A stretch of DNA of 64,000 nt from Rhodanobacter sp. (lineage in GTDB: Bacteria > Pseudomonadota > Gammaproteobacteria > Xanthomonadales > Rhodanobacteraceae), in the NCBI GenBank assembly GCA_004298045.1, contig SCRM01000010.1, forward strand, positions 62,001 to 126,000, read 5' to 3'. The translations under genes were made by a program, and so were the position numbers. The notes beneath the pieces were generated by a model. The model did not search any database and was not told the origin of the DNA. It was given only the letters and a program-made list of their open reading frames with translations. Shown here piece after piece: positions 45,519 through 53,345 of the stretch (positions within the stretch are counted from its first letter, which is position 1; every line of letters begins with the position of its first letter).

Positions 45519-46343
45519 ATGTACACCCAATGCCCTGAATGCCTGTCGGTGTTTTCGCTCGGCGCGCCCGTGCTGGTGCAGGCGCACGGCATGGTCATCT
45601 GCGGACACTGCGGCGCGAGCTTCGATGCCATGGCAACGCTCGGCGAACAACTGCCGCCGGAGCCCTTCGAAGCGTTGCCGATCAACCCGCCGGGCCTCGC
45701 CGTGCCGTTGATCGACGACGTGGTGTATCGGCCCAAACCGGCAACGCCAGTCGTGGCGGCGCCGGCGGCGGCACTGCCCGGCGAGGATTTCTCGCAACTG
45801 GTGTTTGCGCCGCGCTTTGCGCAAAAAACATCCAGCCGCCGGCCGAAACGCGCACGCCGCTACCGCGGCGAGCGGCCGCGACGCTGGCCGTGGCTCACCG
45901 TCTGCGCCGCATTGCTGCTGGCGCTCGGCGCGCAGCTGGCCTGGATCAACCGCGACTATCTCGTGCGCGATCCGTTGACCGGCGCCTGGCTGCACCACCT
46001 GTGCAACACATTCGGCTGTCGGCTGCCACTGGTGGCCGCCCCCAAACAACTGCGCCTGCTGGCCAGCAACGTCGAGACCCACCCCAACGCCGCGCACGCG
46101 TTGATGATCAGCCTGAGCCTGCGCAACCAGGCCCGCTTCACCCAGCCGTGGCCGGTGGTCGTGGTGACGCTGTTCGACGCTGGCGGCCACCAGCTCGCCA
46201 TGCGTCGCCTGCAACCCACCGATTACCTCGATGACGACGACGTACTGCACGCCGGCCTTGCACCCGGTGCCACCACCGCCCTGTTGCTCGAAGTCGAAGA
46301 CCCCGGCGACAAGGCCGTGGCCTACGAGTTCGGCTTCGAATAA
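45519..46343 (+). CDS. Zinc-ribbon and DUF3426 membrane protein
   Basis: Protein of 274 residues with an N-terminal MJ0042-type zinc ribbon (CPECLSVFSLG and CGHCGASFD, residues 5-35), a disordered stretch, one membrane helix at about 128-146, and a C-terminal periplasmic DUF3426 domain (about 165-274). This architecture commonly lies between prmA and fis or dusB. Function unknown; a role in envelope or regulation is only speculation. Confidence 0.85.
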   Translation: MYTQCPECLSVFSLGAPVLVQAHGMVICGHCGASFDAMATLGEQLPPEPFEALPINPPGLAVPLIDDVVYRPKPATPVVAAPAAALPGEDFSQLVFAPRFAQKTSSRRPKRARRYRGERPRRWPWLTVCAALLLALGAQLAWINRDYLVRDPLTGAWLHHLCNTFGCRLPLVAAPKQLRLLASNVETHPNAAHALMISLSLRNQARFTQPWPVVVVTLFDAGGHQLAMRRLQPTDYLDDDDVLHAGLAPGATTALLLEVEDPGDKAVAYEFGFE

Positions 46344-46433
46344 GCGCGACACCGCAGCGCAGCACTTAAAATCCGCGCCCGGCGCGGGTAGACTCTTTGC
46401 CCTTCGACGCCAGTTCGTGGCGCCTGAAAGACC

Positions 46434-46796
46434 ATGAACGACACCCACCACGACGCCGCCATGCGCCCGCCGTGGTGGGACTGTCGCGCAAGCCATACCG
46501 AGGGAATGCCCGTGAATGCCGTAAGATCGCCAGCCACCGAAGCCGCCGCCCGTCCGGCCGCTTCGCAAAGTGCGCTCGGCGAGTGCGTGACGCGTACGGT
46601 GCGCCGCTACTTGGCCGACATCGGCGACACCCCCTGCAGCGAAGGCCTGCACGCCCTGGTCATCCACGAGGTCGAAGGCCCGCTGCTGCGCGAAGTGCTC
46701 GCCTTCCATGGCGGCAACCAAAGCCGCGCCGCCACCGCCCTCGGCATCAACCGCGCCACGCTGCGCAAAAAACTCGCGGCGCATGGGTTGCTCTGA
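46434..46796 (+). CDS. fis: Fis-family DNA-binding protein
   Basis: Nucleoid-associated protein. The C-terminal helix-turn-helix [28 protein letters not shown] is diagnostic, and the preceding dimerisation helices ([21 protein letters not shown]) are present. At 120 residues from this start it is longer than typical Fis (about 98); the first 24 residues (with [10 protein letters not shown]) look unlike Fis. A second ATG at 46506 would give a normal-length protein, so the start is unsure. GC at third positions is high even in the extra part, which slightly favours 46434. A repeat element follows at once. Confidence 0.9.
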   Translation: MNDTHHDAAMRPPWWDCRASHTEGMPVNAVRSPATEAAARPAASQSALGECVTRTVRRYLADIGDTPCSEGLHALVIHEVEGPLLREVLAFHGGNQSRAATALGINRATLRKKLAAHGLL

Positions 46797-46798
46797 GC

Positions 46799-46908
46799 GG
46801 GGATTCGGGATTGGGGATTTGGGATTCGATCCCTAAGCCCACGGTTTTCCGCCAGCACCCACTTCGCGACCACGTATCTCGAATCTCCCATCCCAAATCC
46901 CGGAATCC
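46799..46908. repeat. Paired GGGATTCG/CGAATCCC element between fis and purH
   Basis: Left arm 46799-46828 (GGGGATTCGGGATTGGGG, ATTTGGGATTCGATCCC) and right arm 46877-46908 (TCTCGAATCTCCCATCCC, AAATCCCGGAATCC), spacer 48 bp. The element fills the gap and ends 4 bp before the purH start. Confidence 0.88.
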
Positions 46909-46912
46909 AACC

Positions 46913-48523
46913 ATGCCTACCCCGTCCATCGTCCCCATCCGTCGTGCCCTGATCAGCGTTTCCGACAAGGCCGGAGTGATTGAGCTGGGCAAGCGGCTGG
47001 CAGCGAAGGGGGTGGCGCTGCTGTCCACCGGCGGCACGGCGCGCGCGCTGCGTGAAGCCGGCATTGCGGTGACCGATGTCAGCGAGGTCACCGGTTTTCC
47101 GGAAATCATGGATGGCCGGGTAAAAACCCTGCACCCGAAGATCCACGGCGCGCTGCTTGGCCGGCGCGGCACCGACGATACAGTGATGGCCGAGCTCGGC
47201 ATCGCCGGCATCGATCTCCTGGTGCTGAACCTCTACCCGTTCGAGGCCACGGTCGCCAGGCCCGACTGCTCGCTCGAAGACGCGATCGAGAACATCGACA
47301 TCGGCGGCCCGGCGATGCTGCGTTCGGCGGCAAAGAACTGGAACGACGTCGGCGTCGTCACTTCGCCCGACCAGTACGCAGCCGTGCTGGCCGAGTTCGA
47401 AGCCACCGGCGGCATTGCCCGCGCGACACGCTTCAAGCTGGCGGTGGCGGCATTCAACCGCGTCGCGGCCTATGGCGACGCGATCAGCAATTACCTTTCC
47501 GGCCTCGAACTGGACGCAGGCTGCACGAAGGTCACCGGCCACGCTGCGTTCCCAGCGCAGGAAAACGCCCACTACGAGAAGGTGATGGACCTGCGCTACG
47601 GCGAAAACCCGCACCAGCAGGCGGCGTTCTACCGCGACGCGAAACCCGAGCCGGGCACACTGGCAACCTTCCGCCAGCTGCAGGGCAAGGAGCTCTCGTT
47701 CAACAACATCGCCGACGCGGATGCCGCGTGGGAGTGCGTGCGCAGCTTCCACAAACCGGCGTGCGTGATCGTGAAGCACGCCAACCCGTGCGGCGTCGCG
47801 GTAAGTCTCGATGGCATCGGCAAGGCCTACGACCTGGCGTTCCAGACCGACCCGACCTCGGCGTTCGGCGGCATCATCGCGTTCAACCGCGAGCTGGACG
47901 GCGCCACCGCGGAAGCCATCGTCGCACGCCAGTTCGTCGAAGTGGTGCTCGCGCCGGGCTACACCGACACCGCGCTCGCCGCGCTGGCGAAAAAGCACAA
48001 CGTGCGCGCGTTGGTGATCCCGCCGCCGGCCAACGGCGAGCTGTGGGCTGCGCACCCCGGCCACAACATCAAGCGCGTGGGCTCGGGCTTGCTGGTGCAG
48101 ACCGCCGACACCGGCATGATCACCGCCGCCGATCTCAAGGTGGTGACCAGGGTCGCCCCTACCGAGGCGCAGGTGAACGACCTGATCTTTGCGTGGAAGG
48201 TGGCGAAGTTCGTCAAGTCGAACGCCATTGTCTACGCCAAAAACCGCCAGACCATCGGCGTCGGTGCGGGCCAGATGAGCCGCGTGTATTCGGCGCGCAT
48301 CGCCGGCATCAAGGCCGCCGATGAAAAGCTCGAGGTGCGCGGCTCGGTGATGGCGAGCGACGCCTTCTTCCCGTTCCGCGACGGCATCGACGCCGCCGCC
48401 GAAGCCGGCATCGTGGCGGTGATCCAACCCGGGGGCTCGATGCGCGATGCCGAAACCATCGCCGCTGCCGACGAGCACGGCATGGCAATGGTGTTCACCG
48501 GCATGCGCCACTTCCGCCACTGA
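46913..48523 (+). CDS. purH: Bifunctional AICAR transformylase / IMP cyclohydrolase
   Basis: Last two steps of IMP synthesis, 536 residues. The N-terminal cyclohydrolase (1-200) has [29 protein letters not shown] and [17 protein letters not shown]; the C-terminal transformylase has [27 protein letters not shown] with catalytic Lys-His and [19 protein letters not shown]. The start at 46913 directly follows a repeat element, and no strong Shine-Dalgarno is seen. Confidence 0.98.
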   Translation: MPTPSIVPIRRALISVSDKAGVIELGKRLAAKGVALLSTGGTARALREAGIAVTDVSEVTGFPEIMDGRVKTLHPKIHGALLGRRGTDDTVMAELGIAGIDLLVLNLYPFEATVARPDCSLEDAIENIDIGGPAMLRSAAKNWNDVGVVTSPDQYAAVLAEFEATGGIARATRFKLAVAAFNRVAAYGDAISNYLSGLELDAGCTKVTGHAAFPAQENAHYEKVMDLRYGENPHQQAAFYRDAKPEPGTLATFRQLQGKELSFNNIADADAAWECVRSFHKPACVIVKHANPCGVAVSLDGIGKAYDLAFQTDPTSAFGGIIAFNRELDGATAEAIVARQFVEVVLAPGYTDTALAALAKKHNVRALVIPPPANGELWAAHPGHNIKRVGSGLLVQTADTGMITAADLKVVTRVAPTEAQVNDLIFAWKVAKFVKSNAIVYAKNRQTIGVGAGQMSRVYSARIAGIKAADEKLEVRGSVMASDAFFPFRDGIDAAAEAGIVAVIQPGGSMRDAETIAAADEHGMAMVFTGMRHFRH

Positions 48524-48567
48524 GCCACGGCACCGCGCGCCGTTTGCGGCGATGCCGGCACCGCGCC

Positions 48568-48732
48568 AGGAGCGTGGGCAGTAGAAACCAGGCAGGCGAG
48601 GCAAAGCCGTTTTGAGCCAGCTTGCGTGACGGTCTGCCGGCCCCTGGTGGTTCCCTGGGCCTGCAAACCGGCGCGGAAGATGGCCAAAGCGGCGCAGCCG
48701 CAGCCGCTTGCGTTTCTGCCGCCCACGCTCCT
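48568..48732. repeat. 165-bp element with 21-bp terminal inverted repeats
   Basis: Arms 48568-48588 and 48712-48732 (AGGAGCGTGGGC... / ...GCCCACGCTCCT) match at 19 of 21 positions in reverse complement. The interior is not coding on either strand with conviction and has further small dyads. It fills most of the purH-GNAT gap. Could be a MITE, a structured RNA, or a repeat family unrelated to the GGGATTCG family. Confidence 0.7.
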
Positions 48733-48743
48733 AACGTGACCCT

Positions 48744-48773
48744 GATCGGCCGATGCGCATGCGTCGGCCGATC
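48744..48773. terminator. Inverted repeat before the GNAT gene, possible terminator
   Basis: GATCGGCCGA (48744-48753) and TCGGCCGATC (48764-48773) form a 10-bp stem over a TGCGCATGCG loop. No T-run follows, so termination is weakly supported; it may instead shape the 5' UTR of the GNAT gene. Confidence 0.4.
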
Positions 48774-48803
48774 GCGTTTCCGCGTCCCCGCGAGGCACCC
48801 CCG

Positions 48804-49481
48804 ATGCATCCGCTCGACCGCCCGGCATGGGCCAGCCTGGTTTCCTTCCATCAGCCGCTGTCGCTTGGCGCCGCGCAGGCCCGGCGCTACGCACGCGACG
48901 TCAACGTCTTTGCCGCCACCGGCGCGGAAAGCGAAGACGCGCTGGCGGCGCTTGCCGCGCTGGTCGCCTCCGGCGAACAGGTCTACGTGCTGCAGGCGCC
49001 GCCGATCCGGGTGCCCCCGGAACTGGTCGCGCTCCGGCAGGCGCTCTGCGTGCAGATGCTTGCGGCCAACCCGGTTGCAGATGCCGCGGACACCACGGAC
49101 ATGGTGCCGCTCGGCGCCGCCGACGCGGCGGAGATGCTGGCGCTGGCCGAACTCACCGAGCCCGGCCCGTTCCGCCTCGGCACCTGGCGCATGGGCCAAT
49201 TCTTCGGCATCCGCATCGGCGGCCGGTTGGCGGCCATGGCCGGCGAGCGCTTCCACTGCCCGGGGTTCGCCGAGGTCAGCGGCGTGTGCACGCATCCGGA
49301 TTTCCGCGGCCGCGGTCTGGCCAGCCGCCTGTCACGCCATGTGGCCGCACGCATCGCTGCGCGCGGCGAAACCGCGTTCCTGCACGCGTGGCAGGATCAC
49401 GCCGACGCCATCCACCTGTACCAGCGGCTGGGTTTCGCCTGGCGCTGCGACGTGAACGTGGCCGTGCTCGCCCGGCGCTGA
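48804..49481 (+). CDS. GNAT-family N-acetyltransferase
   Basis: Cytosolic acyl-CoA-dependent acetyltransferase of 225 residues; substrate unknown. An N-terminal half (1-95) is less typical. The C-terminal GNAT fold has motif [23 protein letters not shown] (R-G-x-G-L/x-A binding pyrophosphate) and motif B region [13 protein letters not shown]. The start MHPLDRPAW at 48804 is chosen over one 17 codons earlier that would begin in the inverted repeat. Confidence 0.85.
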   Translation: MHPLDRPAWASLVSFHQPLSLGAAQARRYARDVNVFAATGAESEDALAALAALVASGEQVYVLQAPPIRVPPELVALRQALCVQMLAANPVADAADTTDMVPLGAADAAEMLALAELTEPGPFRLGTWRMGQFFGIRIGGRLAAMAGERFHCPGFAEVSGVCTHPDFRGRGLASRLSRHVAARIAARGETAFLHAWQDHADAIHLYQRLGFAWRCDVNVAVLARR

Positions 49482-49487
49482 CGACGG

Positions 49488-49994
49488 CTACTGGCCGCTG
49501 TCGCCCTTGGCTGCCGGCGCGCGGCTGCCGCCCCACTGCAGCACCTTGTACATCACTGGACGCACTGGTGGCGCGCCGTTGGTGGCGTGCATCACGCCGC
49601 GGTCGTCCACCGTGTAGGTGTAGGACAGCCCGCTTTTCATGGTGACCACCACCATGTAGACCTGACCACCACGGTGGTACGCCTGATACACCGCGTCGCC
49701 TTCGGTGTGCACGGTGACATCGTCGGCCGGGTGGGTGTCCGGCACGGTTTCCGCCTTTTGCCCCGGCGTTGCCGGCAGCGGGATCGGCTTGCCCGGCAAG
49801 GGCGTGGCGGTGACCGTGGCCGGGGTGCTGCTGGCGGCCGGTGCCGGTGCACTGGGCGGCGCCACCGCCTGGGTGCCGGGGTCGTTCATGCCCGGCGGGG
49901 GCGGCAGCGGCGCGAACTTTGGCGGCGCTGTCTGCGCAAACGCCGGCATGGCCGCCAACGCGGCAAGGGTGACAAGGCTCGCAAGGCGTTTCAT
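49488..49994 (-). CDS. Exported DUF2782 protein
   Basis: Periplasmic protein of 168 residues. Signal peptide MKRLASLVTLAALAAMPAFA (cleavage after AFA), a Pro/Ala-rich linker (22-80), and a C-terminal DUF2782 domain with VTVHTEGDAVYQAYHRGGQVYMVVV and PPVRPVMYKVLQW. Divergent from polA, the usual place of this gene in Pseudomonas and xanthomonads. Function unknown. Confidence 0.87.
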   Translation of the reverse strand: MKRLASLVTLAALAAMPAFAQTAPPKFAPLPPPPGMNDPGTQAVAPPSAPAPAASSTPATVTATPLPGKPIPLPATPGQKAETVPDTHPADDVTVHTEGDAVYQAYHRGGQVYMVVVTMKSGLSYTYTVDDRGVMHATNGAPPVRPVMYKVLQWGGSRAPAAKGDSGQ

Positions 49995-50073
49995 CGTGGC
50001 TGCTCCGTAGGTGGTTCAAGGATACCAGTGACCTTGCCGGCCCCCATATAAAAGCGCATGCGAGAATTGCCGC

Positions 50074-52821
50074 ATGGCCAAGCTCATCCTGATCGACGGT
50101 TCCTCCTACCTCTTTCGCGCCTACCACGCGCTGCCGCCGCTGACCAACGCGGCCGGCGAGCCGACCGGCGCACTGTATGGCGTGGTCGGCATGCTGCGCG
50201 CGACGCTGGCGGCGAAGCCCGACTATGCGGCCTTCGTCGTCGACCACTCGCACCACACGTTCCGCACCGAGATGTACCCCGAGTACAAGGCCAACCGCCC
50301 GCCGCTGCCGGATGACTTGCGGGCACAAATCCAGCCGATGCTGGACATCGTTGGCGCACTCGGCTTTCCGATCCTGCGCGTGCCCGGCGTGGAAGGCGAC
50401 GACGTGATCGGCACCCTGGCGCTGGCTGCGCAGGCGGAGGGCATCGAAGTGGAAATCTCCACCGGCGACAAGGACATGGCGCAACTGGTCGGGCCCGGCG
50501 TGAGCCTGGTCAACACGATGACCCACACCCGCATGGATCGCGATGGCGTGATTGCCAAATATGGCGTGCCGCCCGAACGCATGATCGATTTCCTGACCCT
50601 GATGGGCGACACCGTGGACAACGTGCCCGGGGTGCCCAAGTGCGGCCCGAAGACCGCCGCCAAGTGGATCGCCGACTACGGCTCCTACGACGGCGTGGTC
50701 GCCAACGCGGACAAGATCGGCGGCAAGATCGGCGAGAACCTGCGCGCCGCGCTGCCGCACCTGCCGCTCTCGCGCGAGCTGGTGACGATCAAGACCGACG
50801 TGGCGCTCGACGGCGGTCCCGCCACGCTGGCGCTGCAGGCCCCGGATGTACCCGCGCTGCGCACGCTGTTCGAGCGCTACGAGTTCCGCGGGGCGCTCAA
50901 GGAGCTGGAGACGCGGCTGGAGCAGCGGGCGGCGGGCGGCACCCAGAGCCACGAAACGCCGGAGCCGGAAAACCAGGCCGTCGATCCCGCCATCCCGCAT
51001 CCCGAATCCGGCGCCGAAGGCAGCTACGAGCTGGTCACCACCCAACGGCAACTCGACGCCTGGGTCGTGAAGATCCGCCGCGCGCCGCTGATCGCGTTCG
51101 ACACCGAAACCACCGGCCTCGACGCGATGCAGGCGGACATCGTGGGCCTGAGCCTTGCGGTGGAGGACGGCAAGGCCTGCTACGTGCCGCTGGCGCACGA
51201 TTACCCCGGCGCGCCAGCGCAGCTTGACCGCGACGCGGTACTCGCGCAGCTCAAGCCCATCCTCGAAGACCCCGCGCGGCCCAAGGTTGGCCAGCACGCG
51301 AAATACGACATCAACATCCTGGCCCACTACGGTATCGCGGTGGCCGGCGTGCGCCACGACACCATGCTCGAGTCCTACGTGTGGAACGCCACTGCCACGC
51401 GCCACGACATGGATTCGCTGGCCAAGAAGTACCTCGGCTACGACACCGTGCATTTCGAGGACGTCGCCGGCAAGGGCGCAAAGCAGATCCTGTTCTCGCA
51501 GGTGGATCTCGCCACCGCCTGCCGCTACGCCGCGGAAGACGCGGACATCACCCTGCGCCTGCACCACGCGCTGTGGCCGAAGCTCGAAACCGAGCCGCGC
51601 TTGCGCGCGGTGTACGAAGACATCGAGATGCCGCTGGTGCCGGTGCTGGCGGCGATGGAGCGCCGCGGCGTGCTGATCGACGTGCCGGCGCTGCGGCGCA
51701 TGAGCCAGGAGTTCGGCCGGCGCATGCACGAGCTGGCGCAGCAGGCATGCAAGGAGGCCGGGCACGAGTTCAATCTGGATTCGACCAAGCAGCTCAAGGC
51801 GATCCTGTTCGACGAGCTGGGTCTGCCGATGAAGCTGAAAACGCCCGGCGGCCAGCCGTCCACCAACGAGGAGGCACTGGAGGCAATCGCCGATGCGCAT
51901 CCACTGCCGCGGCTGATCCTCGACTACCGCGCGCTGGCGAAACTGCGTTCGACCTACACCGACAAGCTGCCGGCCATGGTCAACCCGCGCACCGGCCGGG
52001 TGCACACCAGCTACCACCAGGGCGCGGTCGTCACCGGCCGGCTGTCGTCCTCCGACCCCAACCTGCAGAACATCCCGGCGCGCACCGAGGAAGGCCGGCG
52101 CATCCGCCAGGCGTTCATCGCACCCGCGGGCTGGTGCGTGCTCGCCGCCGACTACTCGCAGATCGAGCTGCGCATCATGGCGCACCTCTCGCAAGACGCG
52201 AATCTGCTGAAAGCCTTCCACGACGGCGGCGACATCCACCGCGCCACCGCGGCCGAAGTGCTCGGTCTGAAACCCGAGCAGGTGACGCGCGAGCAGCGCC
52301 GCGCGGCCAAGGCGATCAACTTCGGGCTGATGTACGGCATGAGCGCGTTCGGGCTGGCACGCCAGCTCGGCATCGACCGCGGCGAAGCGAGCGACTACAT
52401 GGCGCGCTATTTCGCGCGCTACCCCGGCGTGCACGCGTTCATGGAAACCACGCGCGAGGAAGCCAAGCGCAAGGGTTACGTGGAAACCATCTGCGGCCGC
52501 CGGCTGTACCTGGACAACCTCACCGCGCGCAACGCCGCGATCCGGGCCGGCGCCGAACGCGCGGCGGTGAACGCGCCGATGCAGGGCAGCGCCGCCGACA
52601 TCATCAAGCGCGCGATGATCGCCGTGGCGGCGTGGCTCGCCGGACGCGACGACGCGCACATGCTGATGCAGGTGCACGACGAGCTGGTGTTCGAAGTGCA
52701 CAAGGACGCGGTGGATGCCATCCGCGAAGGCGTGAGCGCCCGCATGCAAGGGGCGGCGGAGCTGGCGGTACCGCTGCTCGTCGGCATCGGTGTCGGGGCC
52801 AACTGGGACGAGGCGCATTGA
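50074..52821 (+). CDS. polA: DNA polymerase I
   Basis: Replication and repair polymerase of 915 residues. The 5'-nuclease domain (1-290) has LILIDGSSYLFRAYHALP and STGDKDMAQLV; the 3'-5' exonuclease domain (about 325-515) keeps the catalytic Asp-Glu in FDTETTGLDAM, so proofreading looks intact; the polymerase domain has motif A DYSQIELRIMAHLS, motif B RRAAKAINFGLMYG and motif C QVHDELVFEV. The linker between nuclease domains (about 290-320) includes a segment, VDPAIPHPESG, encoded by a half copy of the GGGATTCG repeat family. Confidence 0.98.
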   Translation: MAKLILIDGSSYLFRAYHALPPLTNAAGEPTGALYGVVGMLRATLAAKPDYAAFVVDHSHHTFRTEMYPEYKANRPPLPDDLRAQIQPMLDIVGALGFPILRVPGVEGDDVIGTLALAAQAEGIEVEISTGDKDMAQLVGPGVSLVNTMTHTRMDRDGVIAKYGVPPERMIDFLTLMGDTVDNVPGVPKCGPKTAAKWIADYGSYDGVVANADKIGGKIGENLRAALPHLPLSRELVTIKTDVALDGGPATLALQAPDVPALRTLFERYEFRGALKELETRLEQRAAGGTQSHETPEPENQAVDPAIPHPESGAEGSYELVTTQRQLDAWVVKIRRAPLIAFDTETTGLDAMQADIVGLSLAVEDGKACYVPLAHDYPGAPAQLDRDAVLAQLKPILEDPARPKVGQHAKYDINILAHYGIAVAGVRHDTMLESYVWNATATRHDMDSLAKKYLGYDTVHFEDVAGKGAKQILFSQVDLATACRYAAEDADITLRLHHALWPKLETEPRLRAVYEDIEMPLVPVLAAMERRGVLIDVPALRRMSQEFGRRMHELAQQACKEAGHEFNLDSTKQLKAILFDELGLPMKLKTPGGQPSTNEEALEAIADAHPLPRLILDYRALAKLRSTYTDKLPAMVNPRTGRVHTSYHQGAVVTGRLSSSDPNLQNIPARTEEGRRIRQAFIAPAGWCVLAADYSQIELRIMAHLSQDANLLKAFHDGGDIHRATAAEVLGLKPEQVTREQRRAAKAINFGLMYGMSAFGLARQLGIDRGEASDYMARYFARYPGVHAFMETTREEAKRKGYVETICGRRLYLDNLTARNAAIRAGAERAAVNAPMQGSAADIIKRAMIAVAAWLAGRDDAHMLMQVHDELVFEVHKDAVDAIREGVSARMQGAAELAVPLLVGIGVGANWDEAH
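50988..51012 (+). repeat. Half GGGATTCG-family arm inside the polA linker
   Basis: ATCCCGCCATCCCG then CATCCCGAATCCGG, in right-arm orientation and in frame within polA. It encodes part of the variable linker between the 5'-nuclease and exonuclease domains. Short and degenerate, so less certain than the other copies. Confidence 0.45.
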
Positions 52822-52924
52822 CGCGCGTTTAACACCACGGTTACGGCCATGTGAAGTGAACGAAACCTGACTTTTTTTCGCGCCGGCGGTAGAACTTTTT
52901 CGCACCGGCGCGTTCCTATACCCC

Positions 52925-53047
52925 GGACGCACGCAACGGCGTCCCGGCTGCTCACCTCCCTGGACAGCCACCGGAGCGCGGAACCTATCCCCTGGGTGAC
53001 GCCTCCCCGGCCCCGAAAGCACCCCCTGGCTTTCGGGGCCTTTTTTT
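52925..53047 (+). ncRNA. Candidate C-rich small RNA downstream of polA (sX13/ErsA/Spot 42 position)
   Basis: Between polA and the next gene lies a promoter-like TATACC (52917-52922) with a possible -35 16 bp upstream, then about 120 nt of structured sequence ending in a strong terminator. Stem 1 is 52925-52944 (GGACGC/GCGTCC). Stem 2 is 52946-52969 (GGCTG/CAGCC), whose loop carries CACCTCCCT. Further C-runs (TATCCCC, CCTCCCC, CACCCCC) occur in unpaired positions. C-rich loops and location next to polA recall the sX13 sRNA of Xanthomonas; Spot 42 and ErsA also lie beside polA. Transcription is inferred. Confidence 0.65.
53009..53047 (+). terminator. Rho-independent terminator of the candidate sRNA
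   Basis: GGCCCCGAAAGC (53009-53020) pairs with GCTTTCGGGGCC (53029-53040), loop ACCCCCTG, followed by seven T. A strong terminator in the plus direction. Confidence 0.93.
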
Positions 53048-53085
53048 ATCGGCATACTGGTGGCCGGTTTGCCACGGATACCCGC

Positions 53086-53301
53086 ATGCGCCTCACCCTC
53101 ATTCTGCTTGGCCTCGTCCTCGTCGCGCTCGGCGTCTGGGTCGCGCTTGGCGACGCCAACTACACCCAAACCGAAACGCTGGTGCAGTTCGGCTCGGCCA
53201 AGCTCACCGCCGCGCACACCAAGGTGGTGCCGGTGTGGATCGGCATTGCCGGCATCGCCGCCGGCGTGCTGGCCGCGCTCGTCGGCTGGCGCAAGTGCTG
53301 A
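53086..53301 (+). CDS. Small membrane protein with two helices, unknown function
   Basis: Protein of 71 residues with helices at about 2-20 and 46-66, separated by a polar segment (GDANYTQTETLVQFGSAKLTA). It lies between the candidate sRNA and uvrD and ends 44 bp before uvrD, so probably shares its transcript. No domain recognised. The start MRLTLILLG follows a weak GGATA site. Confidence 0.65.
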   Translation: MRLTLILLGLVLVALGVWVALGDANYTQTETLVQFGSAKLTAAHTKVVPVWIGIAGIAAGVLAALVGWRKC

Positions 53302-53345
53302 CCGTCGACAACGGGAAGCTGGACAGCGTCGGTACAATCGACGGG

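Noticed and set aside
46607..48604. Open frame antisense to purH
   Set aside because: Shadow frame of a GC-rich gene; purH itself is complete and unmistakable.
48524..48803. A small gene in the purH-GNAT gap
   Set aside because: No start with a ribosome binding site and no hydrophobic or domain pattern; the stretch is dominated by inverted repeats.
49276..53337. Open frame of 1353 codons on the minus strand opposite polA
   Set aside because: It lies antisense to polA and DUF2782, has Arg/His-rich composition without motifs and no ribosome binding site. Long antisense frames are expected in GC-rich DNA.
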